From positions 3,485,501 through 3,549,500 of the forward strand of contig JADJRL010000003.1 in assembly GCA_016712225.1 (NCBI GenBank): DNA of 64,000 nucleotides, read 5' to 3'. A program made the translations under genes and the position numbers. The notes beneath the pieces were generated by a model. It saw only the letters and a list, made by a program, of their open reading frames with translations, was not told where the DNA came from and made no database searches. Positions 16,879-26,336 of the stretch are shown here, one piece after another (within the stretch, counting starts at the first letter, position 1; every line of letters begins with the position of its first letter). The stretch is from Candidatus Defluviibacterium haderslevense (GTDB lineage: Bacteria; Bacteroidota; Bacteroidia; Chitinophagales; Saprospiraceae).

Positions 16879-17361
16879 TTAGTTGCAGTAGAGTAAAATG
16901 GCTTGTGAGGTAATGCGATTGCTTTCATGACCAGCTCTATCCTTAATAAATAATTCGAATAGAAGTGTATCGGTTGGGTATTGTGGCGGTGCAGAACAAG
17001 GCGGAATATTATCTTTGAATAAACAGCAGGTGGTATAAATCAATATTTGCATACTGCCTTCCAATGAATTCCCATTGGTATTGGAAAGCTCTGGAATTTT
17101 GTAACTGTCTAATAGTAAACCAAGTCTCTTATCATAAAGAAAAATATCCTTTTCGCTGCCATTGGCTGAGTAAGCCAAATCGCCATCGCCATCTTGAAAA
17201 CTAAATGTCAACCACAATGAATCCTGATTTAAGTCACCCTGTACTAAAGAAGATTTAGTTACACTTACATATTTAATGCTCGGAATAATAGAAAAGTCAT
17301 CAGTCGATTGGCATGACCACATCAAAGTAAATGCACAAAGAATAGTTATTATTCTAAACAT
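16879..17361 (-). CDS. Small lipoprotein, function unknown
   Basis: A 160-residue exported protein with a lipoprotein signal (MFRIITILCAFTLMWS, then Cys17). The mature domain contains LWLTFSFQDGDGDLAYS, a calcium-binding-like acidic turn common in Bacteroidota lipoproteins with Ig-like folds, and a CC pair plus two more cysteines (TTCCLF, PPCSAPP, LLYCN). The end reads LFELFIKDRAGHESN, typical of a beta-sandwich edge. I infer a periplasm-facing lipid-anchored protein and cannot give a function. Downstream is the two-hairpin element. Confidence 0.65.
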   Translation of the reverse strand: MFRIITILCAFTLMWSCQSTDDFSIIPSIKYVSVTKSSLVQGDLNQDSLWLTFSFQDGDGDLAYSANGSEKDIFLYDKRLGLLLDSYKIPELSNTNGNSLEGSMQILIYTTCCLFKDNIPPCSAPPQYPTDTLLFELFIKDRAGHESNRITSQAILLYCN

Positions 17362-17410
17362 CTACAATGATAAGAAAAAAAGTGAATATATGCAGTAATT
17401 ATTGCAAAGG

Positions 17411-18154
17411 TCAAGCAGGAATCAAATGAATAATTTTTAATCGATCTAACAATTTAAGTATCTGAAAAGATGGATCAAACTCAAACCACTTCTGTGCAAA
17501 ATTCGCGGAGGTGGGATATTTATGATGATTGTTTTGGAATAATTCGCCCATCAATAAAACACCCCATGGTTCTGAATTATGGGAATGATCTCCGTTTTCA
17601 TAATTTTGGTATCCATATTTGTGGCCACACCAATTGACCACAGCTCCCTGAACAGGACCCATTAGATAATGAATAGGCAATAATAAAAGCCAAAAATAGC
17701 TCAGATCAAAATGATGGATCAGAAATACATAGGTTGCTGTATATAAAATAGCCCATGCAATTCTTACCAAATAATGATCTCCGAATTGATCTAATTTAGT
17801 CCAAATAGGAAGGTCATTACAAAACTTTGAAGCTGCAGTTAATTTACCTGACACAAAACCATTGTAAATGTTTCGCGTATGGATCATCATACCAAAAACA
17901 TCTTTGAAAAAATAAGGTGAATGCGGGTCTTCTTTAGTATCACTATACTCATGATGCATCCGATGCATTACAGCATAGGCTCTTGGAACTAAATAGGAAG
18001 ATCCTTGTGAAACCCAGGTAAAAAAATAGAACACGCGCTCTACTGTTTTACTGGCAGTAAACATTTTATGAGAAGCGAACCGATGTAAAAAAGAGGTGTG
18101 AAAAAATAAGGAAACAAACCAATGTCCAAAAAACAAGAGAAGAATATATATCAT
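17411..18154 (-). CDS. Acyl-CoA/acyl-lipid desaturase-like enzyme
   Basis: A 247-residue integral membrane fatty acid desaturase. The di-iron histidine boxes are all visible: HRFASH (24-29), HRMHH (64-68), and the C-terminal NNHHKYP together with NWCGHKYG and DHSHNSEPWG. This spacing is that of the stearoyl-CoA delta-9 desaturase family, somewhat short because the cytoplasmic tails are trimmed. It would introduce a double bond into acyl chains of membrane lipids using oxygen and an electron donor. It is monocistronic as far as can be seen, with 295 AT-rich bases before the divergent typA. Confidence 0.88.
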   Translation of the reverse strand: MIYILLLFFGHWFVSLFFHTSFLHRFASHKMFTASKTVERVFYFFTWVSQGSSYLVPRAYAVMHRMHHEYSDTKEDPHSPYFFKDVFGMMIHTRNIYNGFVSGKLTAASKFCNDLPIWTKLDQFGDHYLVRIAWAILYTATYVFLIHHFDLSYFWLLLLPIHYLMGPVQGAVVNWCGHKYGYQNYENGDHSHNSEPWGVLLMGELFQNNHHKYPTSANFAQKWFEFDPSFQILKLLDRLKIIHLIPA

Positions 18155-18449
18155 GATTTACTACTATCAAATGGGTTATTAAAAAACGTCGCAAATTTAA
18201 CATCTAAAGTGGTATGATGTTCAATTTTCGATAACTTTATATGATGACGTAGAATAATTGCATTTGGAGGAAAATAATACACTTCATTTGATAAAATCAG
18301 GCACTGAACCGTTGAAAATTTATAATATTAAATAAATAATTATATATAACATACAGATTAATAATTGTAAATAATATGTTATTATCTTAAATAGCCTAAA
18401 TTCTCTAAGACTTTCGAAGTATTTTTGCATTTTAATTAATTGCTCCTTA

Positions 18450-20264
18450 ATGAATAATATAAGAAATATAGCCATCATCGCTCACGTAGATCATGGAAAA
18501 ACTACTTTGGTGGATAAAATCATGCACCAAACTAAGCTCTTTAGAGATAATCAGGAAACTGGTGAATTGATCCTGGATAACAATGAGTTAGAGCGCGAAA
18601 GGGGAATTACCATTTTAGCAAAGAACGTTTCTGTTCGATATAAAGATGTCAAAATCAATATCATCGATACACCTGGTCACTCCGACTTTGGAGGTGAGGT
18701 GGAACGTGTATTGAATATGGCTGACGGTGTTGTTTTGTTGGTGGATGCATTTGAAGGTGCTATGCCTCAGACCCGTTTTGTTTTGGCTAAGGCCTTAGCT
18801 ATGGGTAAGAAAGCCATAGTAATCATCAATAAAGTGGACAAACCCAACTGTCGTCCTGAGGAAGTTCATGATCAGGTTTTTGAGTTATTCTTTAATCTTG
18901 AAGCTACAGAAGATCAATTGAACTTTCCGACTGTGTATGGATCCTCCAAGCATGGATGGATGAGTTCTGATTATAAAAAACCTACTGAGGATGTTACCTA
19001 TTTGTTGGATGTAATTATTGATAAAATTCCCGCACCAAAGGTTTCAGAAGGAAACTTACAGGTAATGATCACATCACTTGATTATTCTTCTTTTATTGGA
19101 AGAATTGCCATCGGTAGGGTATTGAGAGGATCTATAAAAGTGAATCAACCTGTATCGCTTGTTAAACGAGATGGAAGTATCGCAAAATCAAGAGTTAAAG
19201 AATTATATACGTTTGAAGGATTGGGTAAAGCGAAAGTCGAATCAGTTCAAGCGGGGGATATTTGTGGAGTTTTTGGAATTGATAATTTTGAAATTGGTGA
19301 TACGATTGCTGATTTTGACAGTCCTGAAGGATTAACACCCATTCAGGTTGATGAACCTACCATGTGTATGTTTTTCACGATCAACAATTCGCCATTCTTT
19401 GGTAAAGAAGGAAAATTTGTCACTTCAAGGCATATCCGTGAGCGATTGGAGAAAGAATTAGAGAAAAATCTAGCCATGAGAATGGAAGATACAAGTTCTC
19501 CGGACTCTATGCTTGTTTATGGTCGTGGGATATTGCACTTGTCCATACTTATTGAAACCATGAGACGAGAAGGATATGAATTGCAGGTAGGGCAACCGCG
19601 TGTTATTATAAAAGTCATTGATGGTGTGAAATGTGAGCCGGTGGAATTACTTACCATTGATGTGCCTGAAGCATTTTCCGGTAAAGTGATTGAACTTATC
19701 AGTCAGAGGAAGGGAGAAATGACAGTCATGGAACAAAAAGGTGACCTTACACACATAGAATTTAATATTCCTTCCAGAGGTTTGATAGGATTGAGAAATA
19801 TGTTGTTGACAGCTTCGGCAGGTGAAGCTATTATTGCCCATAGATTTAAAGATTTTGAACCTTGGAAAGGTGCAATTCCTTCAAGGGTAATGGGAGTTTT
19901 TGTTTCCAAAGAACAAGGTGCTTGTACAGCCTATTCAATAGGTAATCTACAGGATCGCGGTGCATTCTTTGTCGACCCAGGAGATCAATTATACACGGGT
20001 CAAATTATTGGAGAGCACATTCGACCAGGAGATTTAGTTGTAAACATCATTACCAGTAAGAAATTAACGAACATGCGTGCATCAGGTAGTGACGGCACAA
20101 CGCATATCGTTCCTAAGCGTAATTTTTCATTAGAAGAAGCGCTTGAGTATATCCAAGAAGACGAGTATGTAGAAGTTACACCAAAATCCATTCGTATGAG
20201 AAAGGTGGTACTTGACGAAAACGAGCGTAAAAAATCACAAAAGCAGGTGGAGTCAATGGCATAA
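18450..20264 (+). CDS. typA: Ribosome-associated GTPase TypA/BipA
   Basis: A 604-residue translational GTPase of the EF-G family that binds the 70S/50S ribosome and acts in ribosome assembly and stress adaptation. G1 is AHVDHGKT (11-18), G2 falls in ERERGITI, G3 is DTPGHSDF and G4 is INKVDKP. The C-terminal half has the BipA-specific GRGILHLSILIETMRREGYE, PSRGLIGLRNMLLT and the positively charged end. Length is normal. A -7-like TATTTTTG (18420-18427) lies about 23 bp before the ATG, without a clear -33 box. A composite repeat element follows downstream. Confidence 0.96.
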   Translation: MNNIRNIAIIAHVDHGKTTLVDKIMHQTKLFRDNQETGELILDNNELERERGITILAKNVSVRYKDVKINIIDTPGHSDFGGEVERVLNMADGVVLLVDAFEGAMPQTRFVLAKALAMGKKAIVIINKVDKPNCRPEEVHDQVFELFFNLEATEDQLNFPTVYGSSKHGWMSSDYKKPTEDVTYLLDVIIDKIPAPKVSEGNLQVMITSLDYSSFIGRIAIGRVLRGSIKVNQPVSLVKRDGSIAKSRVKELYTFEGLGKAKVESVQAGDICGVFGIDNFEIGDTIADFDSPEGLTPIQVDEPTMCMFFTINNSPFFGKEGKFVTSRHIRERLEKELEKNLAMRMEDTSSPDSMLVYGRGILHLSILIETMRREGYELQVGQPRVIIKVIDGVKCEPVELLTIDVPEAFSGKVIELISQRKGEMTVMEQKGDLTHIEFNIPSRGLIGLRNMLLTASAGEAIIAHRFKDFEPWKGAIPSRVMGVFVSKEQGACTAYSIGNLQDRGAFFVDPGDQLYTGQIIGEHIRPGDLVVNIITSKKLTNMRASGSDGTTHIVPKRNFSLEEALEYIQEDEYVEVTPKSIRMRKVVLDENERKKSQKQVESMA

Positions 20265-20993
20265 GCCATGTGTTTCTTTACGGTTAATCTTTTAGGATCT
20301 TGAAATTTAATTTTGAAGAGATATTACAATATATTCATTATTGTATTCTAGATTTTTAAATTTGATTGCAGTCAATTATTTTCAGGATATTAAATTCATA
20401 TTTCCATTAATTGGCTAAAGATTAATAATACTTTCGTTTATAGTTTTTTTTCAAATATTCTAAACGTATTTATGAGTACAAACTTATAGCCCTGAAAGGG
20501 TTAGATAAATCAGCGATGGGTGTTAACCCATCGATATTTAATAAATACCTCCTAAGAGCCCTGAAAGGGCGCAATATATTTTATACTAATGTGATTTATC
20601 CCACTATAACTGTAAAAAAAATTTCAGAGGAAGGGCCTAGTTTTTTATTTAAAGTCTAAGGTTCAGTGCAATGGAGGTGCCGTATGCCATAATATACTTC
20701 GCCCTTTCAGGGCTTAAAGATTAGATTAGAGTCTTTTCAAAGGGCTTTGCCCTTTGTTGATTTATTCCGCCCTTTCAGGGCTTAAAGAATGGATGTGAGT
20801 TTGTTTCAAATGGCTATGATCTTTGTTGATTTATTTCGCCCACTCAGAGATAAGTGCTATGAAATGTATTATATTAATAGGGTCAATGTCAAGCTTTTAA
20901 AATTTAACAAAGTCGAATTTCTTAAAAGGTTTTTGAACATTGAATGTCAAATTAGAAAACATTTTCATGATCTAAAATCAATTAATTAAGAGA
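20265..20993. other. 729-bp intergenic region with composite repeat
   Basis: The first ~220 bp are AT-rich and featureless to my eye. From about 20488 to 20850 a composite palindromic/tandem element is present, annotated separately. A 66-codon open frame at 20789-20989 is made partly of repeat copies and is not a credible gene. The remaining bases before the minus-strand AAA+ gene show nothing further. Confidence 0.55.
20488..20850. repeat. Composite palindromic and tandem repeat element
   Basis: Left part: AGCCCTGAAAGGG (20488-20500), then an 8-bp hairpin CGATGGGT/ACCCATCG (20514-20533, loop GTTA), then AGCCCTGAAAGGGC (20557-20570). After a ~120-bp core, the same motif returns inverted as GCCCTTTCAGGGCTT (from 20701). 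The flanks mirror too: GGGCGCAATATATT on the left against AATATACTTCGCCC on the right. The inverted motif then repeats in tandem with periods of 68 and 69 bp (starts at 20701, 20769, 20838), the last copy degenerate (GCCCACTCAGAG). This resembles a BIME-type or non-autonomous mobile element. Confidence 0.78.
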
Positions 20994-22469
20994 TCAATTC
21001 GTAGACATATTCAGATCATTCAGCATATTGGCTAAAGGATCTCGGATTGCAAGCCTTTGATCATGCCATTCTTTTTGTAGAATTTGATGATGGCAGAGAT
21101 AATGTAAGGTCATCTCGCGCCATAATAAAACATCCTGCTTTTCGATTTCCATCATTTCCATTAGTAATTCAGGCGTGGGAAATTGATTCATTACTTTAAT
21201 AAAAGCTTTCTGTGACATATCGCTCTCCATATCGATAGATCCTGAAGTCACAAACCAATCCGTAACTGGCTTGTAAATGTCGGGGCCGTTTTTTTTCTTT
21301 TTCTCTATAGGAGGAAAAATGATTTCGCATTCTTCTTGAATGGCTTCGTTGAGGATTTCTAAAGCTACTTCGTAAGTTCCTTTTTGTTCGCCTTCATAGA
21401 CGAGTTCCAATTTACCAGTAATGGCTGGAATGATCGAAAGTAAATCAATAATCCGGGCAATGCCCTTGGTTTCACCATTAATCAACATTCGTCTTTCAAT
21501 AGCACTATATAATAATTCTAAAGCTGATATAGTAAGCCTGGCAGATACGCCACTTTTTTCATCAACCAATTCATGTTCCCTGGCGACAAATGCTATCTGT
21601 TCAATCATATTTAAAATGGCCTCAGGGATTCTGATAGACGCTTTCAAATCAGGTGCTATTTTAGCCTCTTGCTGTGTAATCAACCTGGAAATTTCTAACT
21701 CATCAGGATAGTGGGTGATGATTTGACTTTCAATTCTGTCTTTTAATGGGGTAATAATGCTTCCGCGGTGCGTATAATCTTCCGGATTTGCAGTAAATAC
21801 AAACAATATATCCAATGGCATTCTAACTTTAAATCCACGAATCTGTACATCACCTTCTTCCAGAATATTAAATAGGGAGACTTGAATTCGTGCTTGTAAA
21901 TCAGGTAATTCATTGATCACAAAAATGGAGCGATTACTTCTCGGTATAAGCCCGTAGTGTATACTTTGTTCATCTGCAAAGGACAGTTTTTGGTTGACTG
22001 CTTTTATAGGATCTATATCGCCAATTAAATCAGAGACCGAAACATCAGGTGTTGCTAGTTTTTCAACATATCGATCTGTTCGATTGATCCATTCAATGGG
22101 TGTCTGATCACCCAATTGTGCAACCATTTTTTTTCCGTATGCACTGATTGGATTCAATGGGTCATCATTTAATTCTGACCCTGCAATAATGGGAATTTCA
22201 TCATTCAATAAAGTGCAAATTTGTCTTGCGATTCTTGTTTTAGCCTGGCCTCTTAATCCTAGAAACAAAATATTGTGTTCACTCAATAATGCGCGTTGCA
22301 AGTCAGGTATTACGGTTTTGTCATAGCCATAAATGCCTTCAAATAGTTTTTCTTTAGAACTTAATTTAGTGATTAAATTCTTTCTGATTTCATGTTTAAT
22401 TGAGCTTGATTGATACCCACTTTTTATAAGTTCTCCCAGGGTTTTAATGCTATTATTGTTTTTTTTCAT
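20994..22469 (-). CDS. MoxR/ChlI-like AAA+ ATPase
   Basis: A 491-residue AAA+ protein. Walker A is GLRGQAKT (71-78), Walker B is in RSIFVINELPDL, and the sensor-like FVFTANPEDYTHRG follows; LKDRIESQI fits the arginine-finger region. The fold resembles the I subunit of magnesium chelatase and MoxR ATPases. The start overlaps the upstream VWA gene by 17 bp, so the pair is surely co-translated. Annotation pipelines tend to call such proteins magnesium chelatase or sigma-54 interacting. No bchH or porphyrin gene is present, so a MoxR-VWA chaperone or metal-insertion role is more likely. The C-terminal ~120 residues form a helical extension that I do not recognise. Confidence 0.82.
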   Translation of the reverse strand: MKKNNNSIKTLGELIKSGYQSSSIKHEIRKNLITKLSSKEKLFEGIYGYDKTVIPDLQRALLSEHNILFLGLRGQAKTRIARQICTLLNDEIPIIAGSELNDDPLNPISAYGKKMVAQLGDQTPIEWINRTDRYVEKLATPDVSVSDLIGDIDPIKAVNQKLSFADEQSIHYGLIPRSNRSIFVINELPDLQARIQVSLFNILEEGDVQIRGFKVRMPLDILFVFTANPEDYTHRGSIITPLKDRIESQIITHYPDELEISRLITQQEAKIAPDLKASIRIPEAILNMIEQIAFVAREHELVDEKSGVSARLTISALELLYSAIERRMLINGETKGIARIIDLLSIIPAITGKLELVYEGEQKGTYEVALEILNEAIQEECEIIFPPIEKKKKNGPDIYKPVTDWFVTSGSIDMESDMSQKAFIKVMNQFPTPELLMEMMEIEKQDVLLWREMTLHYLCHHQILQKEWHDQRLAIRDPLANMLNDLNMSTN

Positions 22470-23571
22470 CTCTGTAATTGATTAATATTTGTTCACCTAA
22501 TCCGTCTAATGCAGTATAAAATGCTTTGCCTTGATTAGCCTTTGAGAAAGCTTCTACAAATTCTATTAAAAATGGATCTGTAGCCACCATAAAAGTGGTA
22601 ATGTCTATTCCAAGTTTGCGGCACTTGGTTGCTAGTGCCAGCGTACGATTTAATATTTGTCGATCGAGTCCAAAGGAATTTTTATAATATTCATTTCCTT
22701 TTTTTATACAGGTGGGTTTGCCATCTGTGATCATCATTATTTTTTTGTTTGGATTTTTTCTTTTATTCAGCAAATTGATGGCCAACTCAAGTCCTGCTAC
22801 TGTATTGGTATGAAAAGGACCAACTTGCAGATAGGGAAGATCCTTGAGTTCAATTTTCCAGGCATCGTCGCCAAAAACGAGAATATCTAAAGTGTCTTTT
22901 GGATAAAATTGGATTAACATTTGAGCCAATGCTAAGCCAACCTTTTTAGCAGGTGTGATTCGATCTTCGCCGTATAAAATCATAGAGTGAGAAATATCAA
23001 TCATGAGTACGGTACTCGTTTGACTTTGATCAAAAGATTGTTGGATAAACAGATCATTTTCTGTTAAAGAAAATTGATCGTTGTATGGATTCATCATCGC
23101 ATTTTTGATCGATTCCTGAGCATTGATTCGCTCTAAGTTGTCCCCAAACTGATAAGGTTTGAGATCGCCTGACCATTCATCACCTTTGCCTTGCTTATTG
23201 GTATTGTGTCTGCCCGGTTTAGCTTTTAAAATGTTCCCAAAAAGTTCTTCAAACGCGCCTTTTCTCAAGGCAAGTTCCATTTTAGAGCTTAGTTTAGTGG
23301 TCTTTTTTAGATTTCTATGATCGGTTCGAATGTATCCCTGGCTTTCCAATTCTCGTAAGAAGTCAGCCATTCCGTAATTTGGAGTGGTAAACTGAAATTT
23401 GCGATCCAATTCATGAATCCATTGTATAGATTCATTGATATCCCCGCCTGTAGCCAATAAAAGATCTTTTAAAATTCTAAATAATTCATCAAATAAGCTC
23501 TTAATATCCCCGTCCACAAGAGAAGCATTAAAACTTATGCCATGAATTGGTTTATTTTGCTTTGATTTCAT
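22453..23571 (-). CDS. VWA-domain protein, partner of the AAA+ ATPase
   Basis: A 372-residue cytoplasmic protein with no signal peptide. The N-terminal ~180 residues are helical and charged. The C-terminal half is a von Willebrand A domain with a complete MIDAS: DISHS (192-196), a threonine in TVAGLELA, and ITDGKPT. This metal-ion site binds an acidic residue of a partner. Its 3' end overlaps the AAA+ gene by 17 bp, a classic MoxR-VWA or ChlI-ChlD arrangement. I infer that the two form one ATP-driven machine; the client is unknown. Confidence 0.82.
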   Translation of the reverse strand: MKSKQNKPIHGISFNASLVDGDIKSLFDELFRILKDLLLATGGDINESIQWIHELDRKFQFTTPNYGMADFLRELESQGYIRTDHRNLKKTTKLSSKMELALRKGAFEELFGNILKAKPGRHNTNKQGKGDEWSGDLKPYQFGDNLERINAQESIKNAMMNPYNDQFSLTENDLFIQQSFDQSQTSTVLMIDISHSMILYGEDRITPAKKVGLALAQMLIQFYPKDTLDILVFGDDAWKIELKDLPYLQVGPFHTNTVAGLELAINLLNKRKNPNKKIMMITDGKPTCIKKGNEYYKNSFGLDRQILNRTLALATKCRKLGIDITTFMVATDPFLIEFVEAFSKANQGKAFYTALDGLGEQILINYRDEKKQ

Positions 23572-23638
23572 AGATTTATATTGCCTAGATACAAACGAAT
23601 TATATTCTGAATCGTTTAGAATTGGTCAATCATTTCTT

Positions 23639-23672
23639 TTTGGAAATGGGAATGGCTTAATTGTTACATTTG
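23639..23672 (+). promoter_or_regulatory. Probable promoter of the TonB-dependent receptor gene
   Basis: TACATTTG (23665-23672) matches the Bacteroidota -7 box TANNTTTG. A TTTG at 23639-23642 sits 22 bases upstream, slightly longer than the usual spacing. The ATG lies 25 bases after the box. The -33 assignment is weaker than the -7. Confidence 0.5.
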
Positions 23673-23697
23673 CATTCATTTTATAATTATTTAGGGC

Positions 23698-25926
23698 ATG
23701 AGGGTTTTTAGTATCATTTTTTTGTTTTTAAGTCTTAGTTTATCAGCTCAAAAGGGCGATATACGGGGAAATGTTTATGATAAAGCTACTGGTGAACCGA
23801 TTGCTTTTGCTACCGTTTTTCTTGCAGGTACGTCTTATGGTACCACAACAAATTCATTGGGTTTTTATACCATAGCAAGTGTGCCAAAAGGTGATTATCG
23901 CCTCGTTGTGAACTATATAGGTTATGACAGTGCCAGTTTTTTATTGACCTTACAAGGTAATCAAATTATCAACAAGCAGGTTGCGCTATCTGAAACGGGT
24001 TTTACCTTAGGGGAAGTAAGTATTTCAGGAAAAAAGGAACAAGCCAGAACTGAAGTTAAAATCTCATCTATTTCTGTTACACCTAAGGAAATAAAAGCCT
24101 TGCCTTCTACAGGTGGTGAAGCTGATATTGCTCAATATTTACAGATTATACCGGGAGTTATAAGCACCGGTGACCAGGGCGGTCAAATATACATAAGGGG
24201 TGGGTCACCGGTTCAGAACAAAATATTGTTAGACGGAATGACCATTTTTAATCCCTTTCATTCTATTGGAATTTTTTCTGTTTTCGAGACCGAAGTGATA
24301 AGAACCGTAGATGTACTTACTGGAGGTTTTGGTGCAGAATACGGTGGGCGGGTGTCGGCCATAGTCGATATGAAAACAAGGGAAGGGAATAAGACCAGAT
24401 TTTCTGGATTAGCTACGGCTAGTCCTTTTATGTCTAAATTATTGTTAGAAGGCCCTATTTCCAAATACAGAGAAGGTAAAAGTGGTAGTACATCTTTTTT
24501 AGTAACAGGAAAGAAGTCTTATATAGCTCAGACTTCACCTGTTTTTTATAAATATGCAGTGGATAGCGCCACAGGAAAATTGCCATTTAATTTTACGGAT
24601 ATTTATGGTAAGTTTTCTACCATAAGTGGAAATGGAAGTTTTTTAAATTTATTTGGATTTAATTTTAAAGATCAAGTGAATTACACCGATCTGGCAGATT
24701 TAAATTGGAATGCCGGCGGTGCAGGTGCAAGTTTTAAATTAATACCAGGGTCTTCAAGTATTATTATCGGTGGTAACGTAGCTTATTCAAAATATTTAAT
24801 AACGCTGGATGAAATTAAGGCTGAACGTAGATTAAGCCAAATCAATGGATTGCAGGCGAATTTGGATTTTAGTTATTTTAATCGCAAGTCAGAGATTAAA
24901 TATGGAATAGAATTTAATGCCAATTCAACGGACTTTAGATTTACAAATTTCTTAAAAGTTCCAATAACTAAAAAAGATAATAATACTGAAGTTGCCGGTT
25001 ATCTGAGGTACCGTTATGCATCTAAAATATTTGTAATAGATCCAAGTATCAGATTTCAATATTATGCATCTTTAAGTAAAACCAGCATAGAGCCTAGATT
25101 TGGACTTAAAGTAAATGTTACCAATGATTTTAGACTCAAAGCTGCGGGTGGTTTGTATTCACAGAATTTGATGAGTTCTGTAAGTGAACGAGATATTGTC
25201 AATCTTTTTGTGGGCTTCATTACAAGTCCAGATTTAATTTATTCTTCACATGCTATTGGAGGATTTGAATATGATATTACTTCGAATACGGATATCAATG
25301 TAGAAGGATATTATAAAAAATTCACATCCCTTTACAATCTTAATCGCAACAAAAGAACGGTTCAGGAATCAGATTATACCAAAGAAACGGGAGATTCCTA
25401 TGGGATAGATTTTTTAGTAAAATCATCGTGGGTTAATTGGAGATTATGGTTAGGTTATTCTTTAGGATTTGTGAATCGGGATGATGGGAAGCAAAAATTT
25501 CCGGCATTATTTGACCGAAGACATAATATGAATGCAGTTTTGGATTATCAATGGGGTAGAGCTAAATGTTGGGAATTGGGACTAAGGTGGAATTTAGGTT
25601 CTGGTTTTGCATTTACTAAGATCCAAGGATTCATCGGAGACAATAAAATACCAAATGGCTTGGATACTAAATTTGGAATTGATAATCCGGATATCGGTAT
25701 TGTGTATTCTGATAAGATCAATTCAGGAAGATTGCCATATTACCATCGATTGGACCTTTCATTAAAACGTAGAATTGATATTACTAAAAATATTAATTTT
25801 GAAATCGTAGCCAGTGTTACGAATGCTTATGATCGCAAGAATATTTTTTATTATAACGTAGTGGAAAATAGAAGAGTGAATCAGTTACCGATCTTGCCTT
25901 CAATATTAGTAGCCTTTCATTTTTAG
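23698..25926 (+). CDS. TonB-dependent outer-membrane receptor with CarboxypepD_reg-like domain
   Basis: A 742-residue outer-membrane protein. Residues 1-17 are a signal peptide (FLFLSLSLSAQ). About 19-105 form the carboxypeptidase regulatory-like domain (GDIRGNVYDKATGEPIAFAT, VPKGDYRLVVNYIGYDS) found in Bacteroidota receptors. The plug follows (GGQIYIRGGSPVQNKILLDG, GGFGAEYGGRVSAIVDMK), then a beta-barrel ending in aromatic-terminal ILVAFHF. No SusD partner is adjacent, so it is not a SusCD system. The barrel is on the short side for this family. Substrate is unknown; siderophore, cofactor or peptide uptake are all possible. Confidence 0.9.
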   Translation: MRVFSIIFLFLSLSLSAQKGDIRGNVYDKATGEPIAFATVFLAGTSYGTTTNSLGFYTIASVPKGDYRLVVNYIGYDSASFLLTLQGNQIINKQVALSETGFTLGEVSISGKKEQARTEVKISSISVTPKEIKALPSTGGEADIAQYLQIIPGVISTGDQGGQIYIRGGSPVQNKILLDGMTIFNPFHSIGIFSVFETEVIRTVDVLTGGFGAEYGGRVSAIVDMKTREGNKTRFSGLATASPFMSKLLLEGPISKYREGKSGSTSFLVTGKKSYIAQTSPVFYKYAVDSATGKLPFNFTDIYGKFSTISGNGSFLNLFGFNFKDQVNYTDLADLNWNAGGAGASFKLIPGSSSIIIGGNVAYSKYLITLDEIKAERRLSQINGLQANLDFSYFNRKSEIKYGIEFNANSTDFRFTNFLKVPITKKDNNTEVAGYLRYRYASKIFVIDPSIRFQYYASLSKTSIEPRFGLKVNVTNDFRLKAAGGLYSQNLMSSVSERDIVNLFVGFITSPDLIYSSHAIGGFEYDITSNTDINVEGYYKKFTSLYNLNRNKRTVQESDYTKETGDSYGIDFLVKSSWVNWRLWLGYSLGFVNRDDGKQKFPALFDRRHNMNAVLDYQWGRAKCWELGLRWNLGSGFAFTKIQGFIGDNKIPNGLDTKFGIDNPDIGIVYSDKINSGRLPYYHRLDLSLKRRIDITKNINFEIVASVTNAYDRKNIFYYNVVENRRVNQLPILPSILVAFHF

Positions 25927-25940
25927 AAAGGGGATCACAA

Positions 25941-26336
25941 CTATTTACAGTTTTTTAAAATAAGTTCTATGTCTTTTAGAGCATAGGGTTCTGAATGCCA
26001 CCATTGTGAATTAGCATAATTTAAAATATTGCAAATCTGAATAGCATTTAAAATATTATTTTCAGGCATTTCCATATCTCCATGTCTGGTCTTATAAGTA
26101 AATGTCTCTGCATTATGAATTCCTTTTCTAATGATGCAAGGCAATTGATTTTTTACACTATAAATAAATGTAGTATCTTTTAAAGAAGGATATAATTGAT
26201 TTAATCCTTCTGCTTCATGCCCATGACAACCACTACAATGTATATCAAACAATCGCTTGCCCTCTTTGAACTGTTCCGTAGAATAAGTACATGATATGAT
26301 CATTAAAAAAATAACGTTAATGCCTACCCATCTCAT
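25941..26336 (-). CDS. Membrane-anchored c-type cytochrome
   Basis: A 131-residue protein starting at MRWVG. An upstream in-frame methionine exists, but this start gives a proper lipoprotein signal (MRWVGINVIFLMIIS, then Cys). It has one haem c site, CSGCH, and a candidate axial methionine in GDMEMPE. The fold is the small class I type found as an electron carrier or oxidase accessory. It overlaps the end of the SCO1-like gene by about 20 bp, so both are translated together. Together they suggest terminal-oxidase or copper/electron-transfer chemistry at the periplasmic face. Confidence 0.82.
   Translation of the reverse strand: MRWVGINVIFLMIISCTYSTEQFKEGKRLFDIHCSGCHGHEAEGLNQLYPSLKDTTFIYSVKNQLPCIIRKGIHNAETFTYKTRHGDMEMPENNILNAIQICNILNYANSQWWHSEPYALKDIELILKNCK

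Noticed and set aside
20701..20850. CRISPR-like spacing of repeats
   Set aside because: Only three degenerate units, repeats are palindromic REP-like motifs, and the spacers are themselves similar to each other; no cas genes.
20789..20989. 66-codon open frame downstream of typA
   Set aside because: Its first third is a repeat unit, the composition is unstructured and no promoter or family resemblance is visible.
20994..23571. Magnesium chelatase annotation for the AAA+/VWA pair
   Set aside because: No BchH-type catalytic subunit or porphyrin pathway gene is present in the window.
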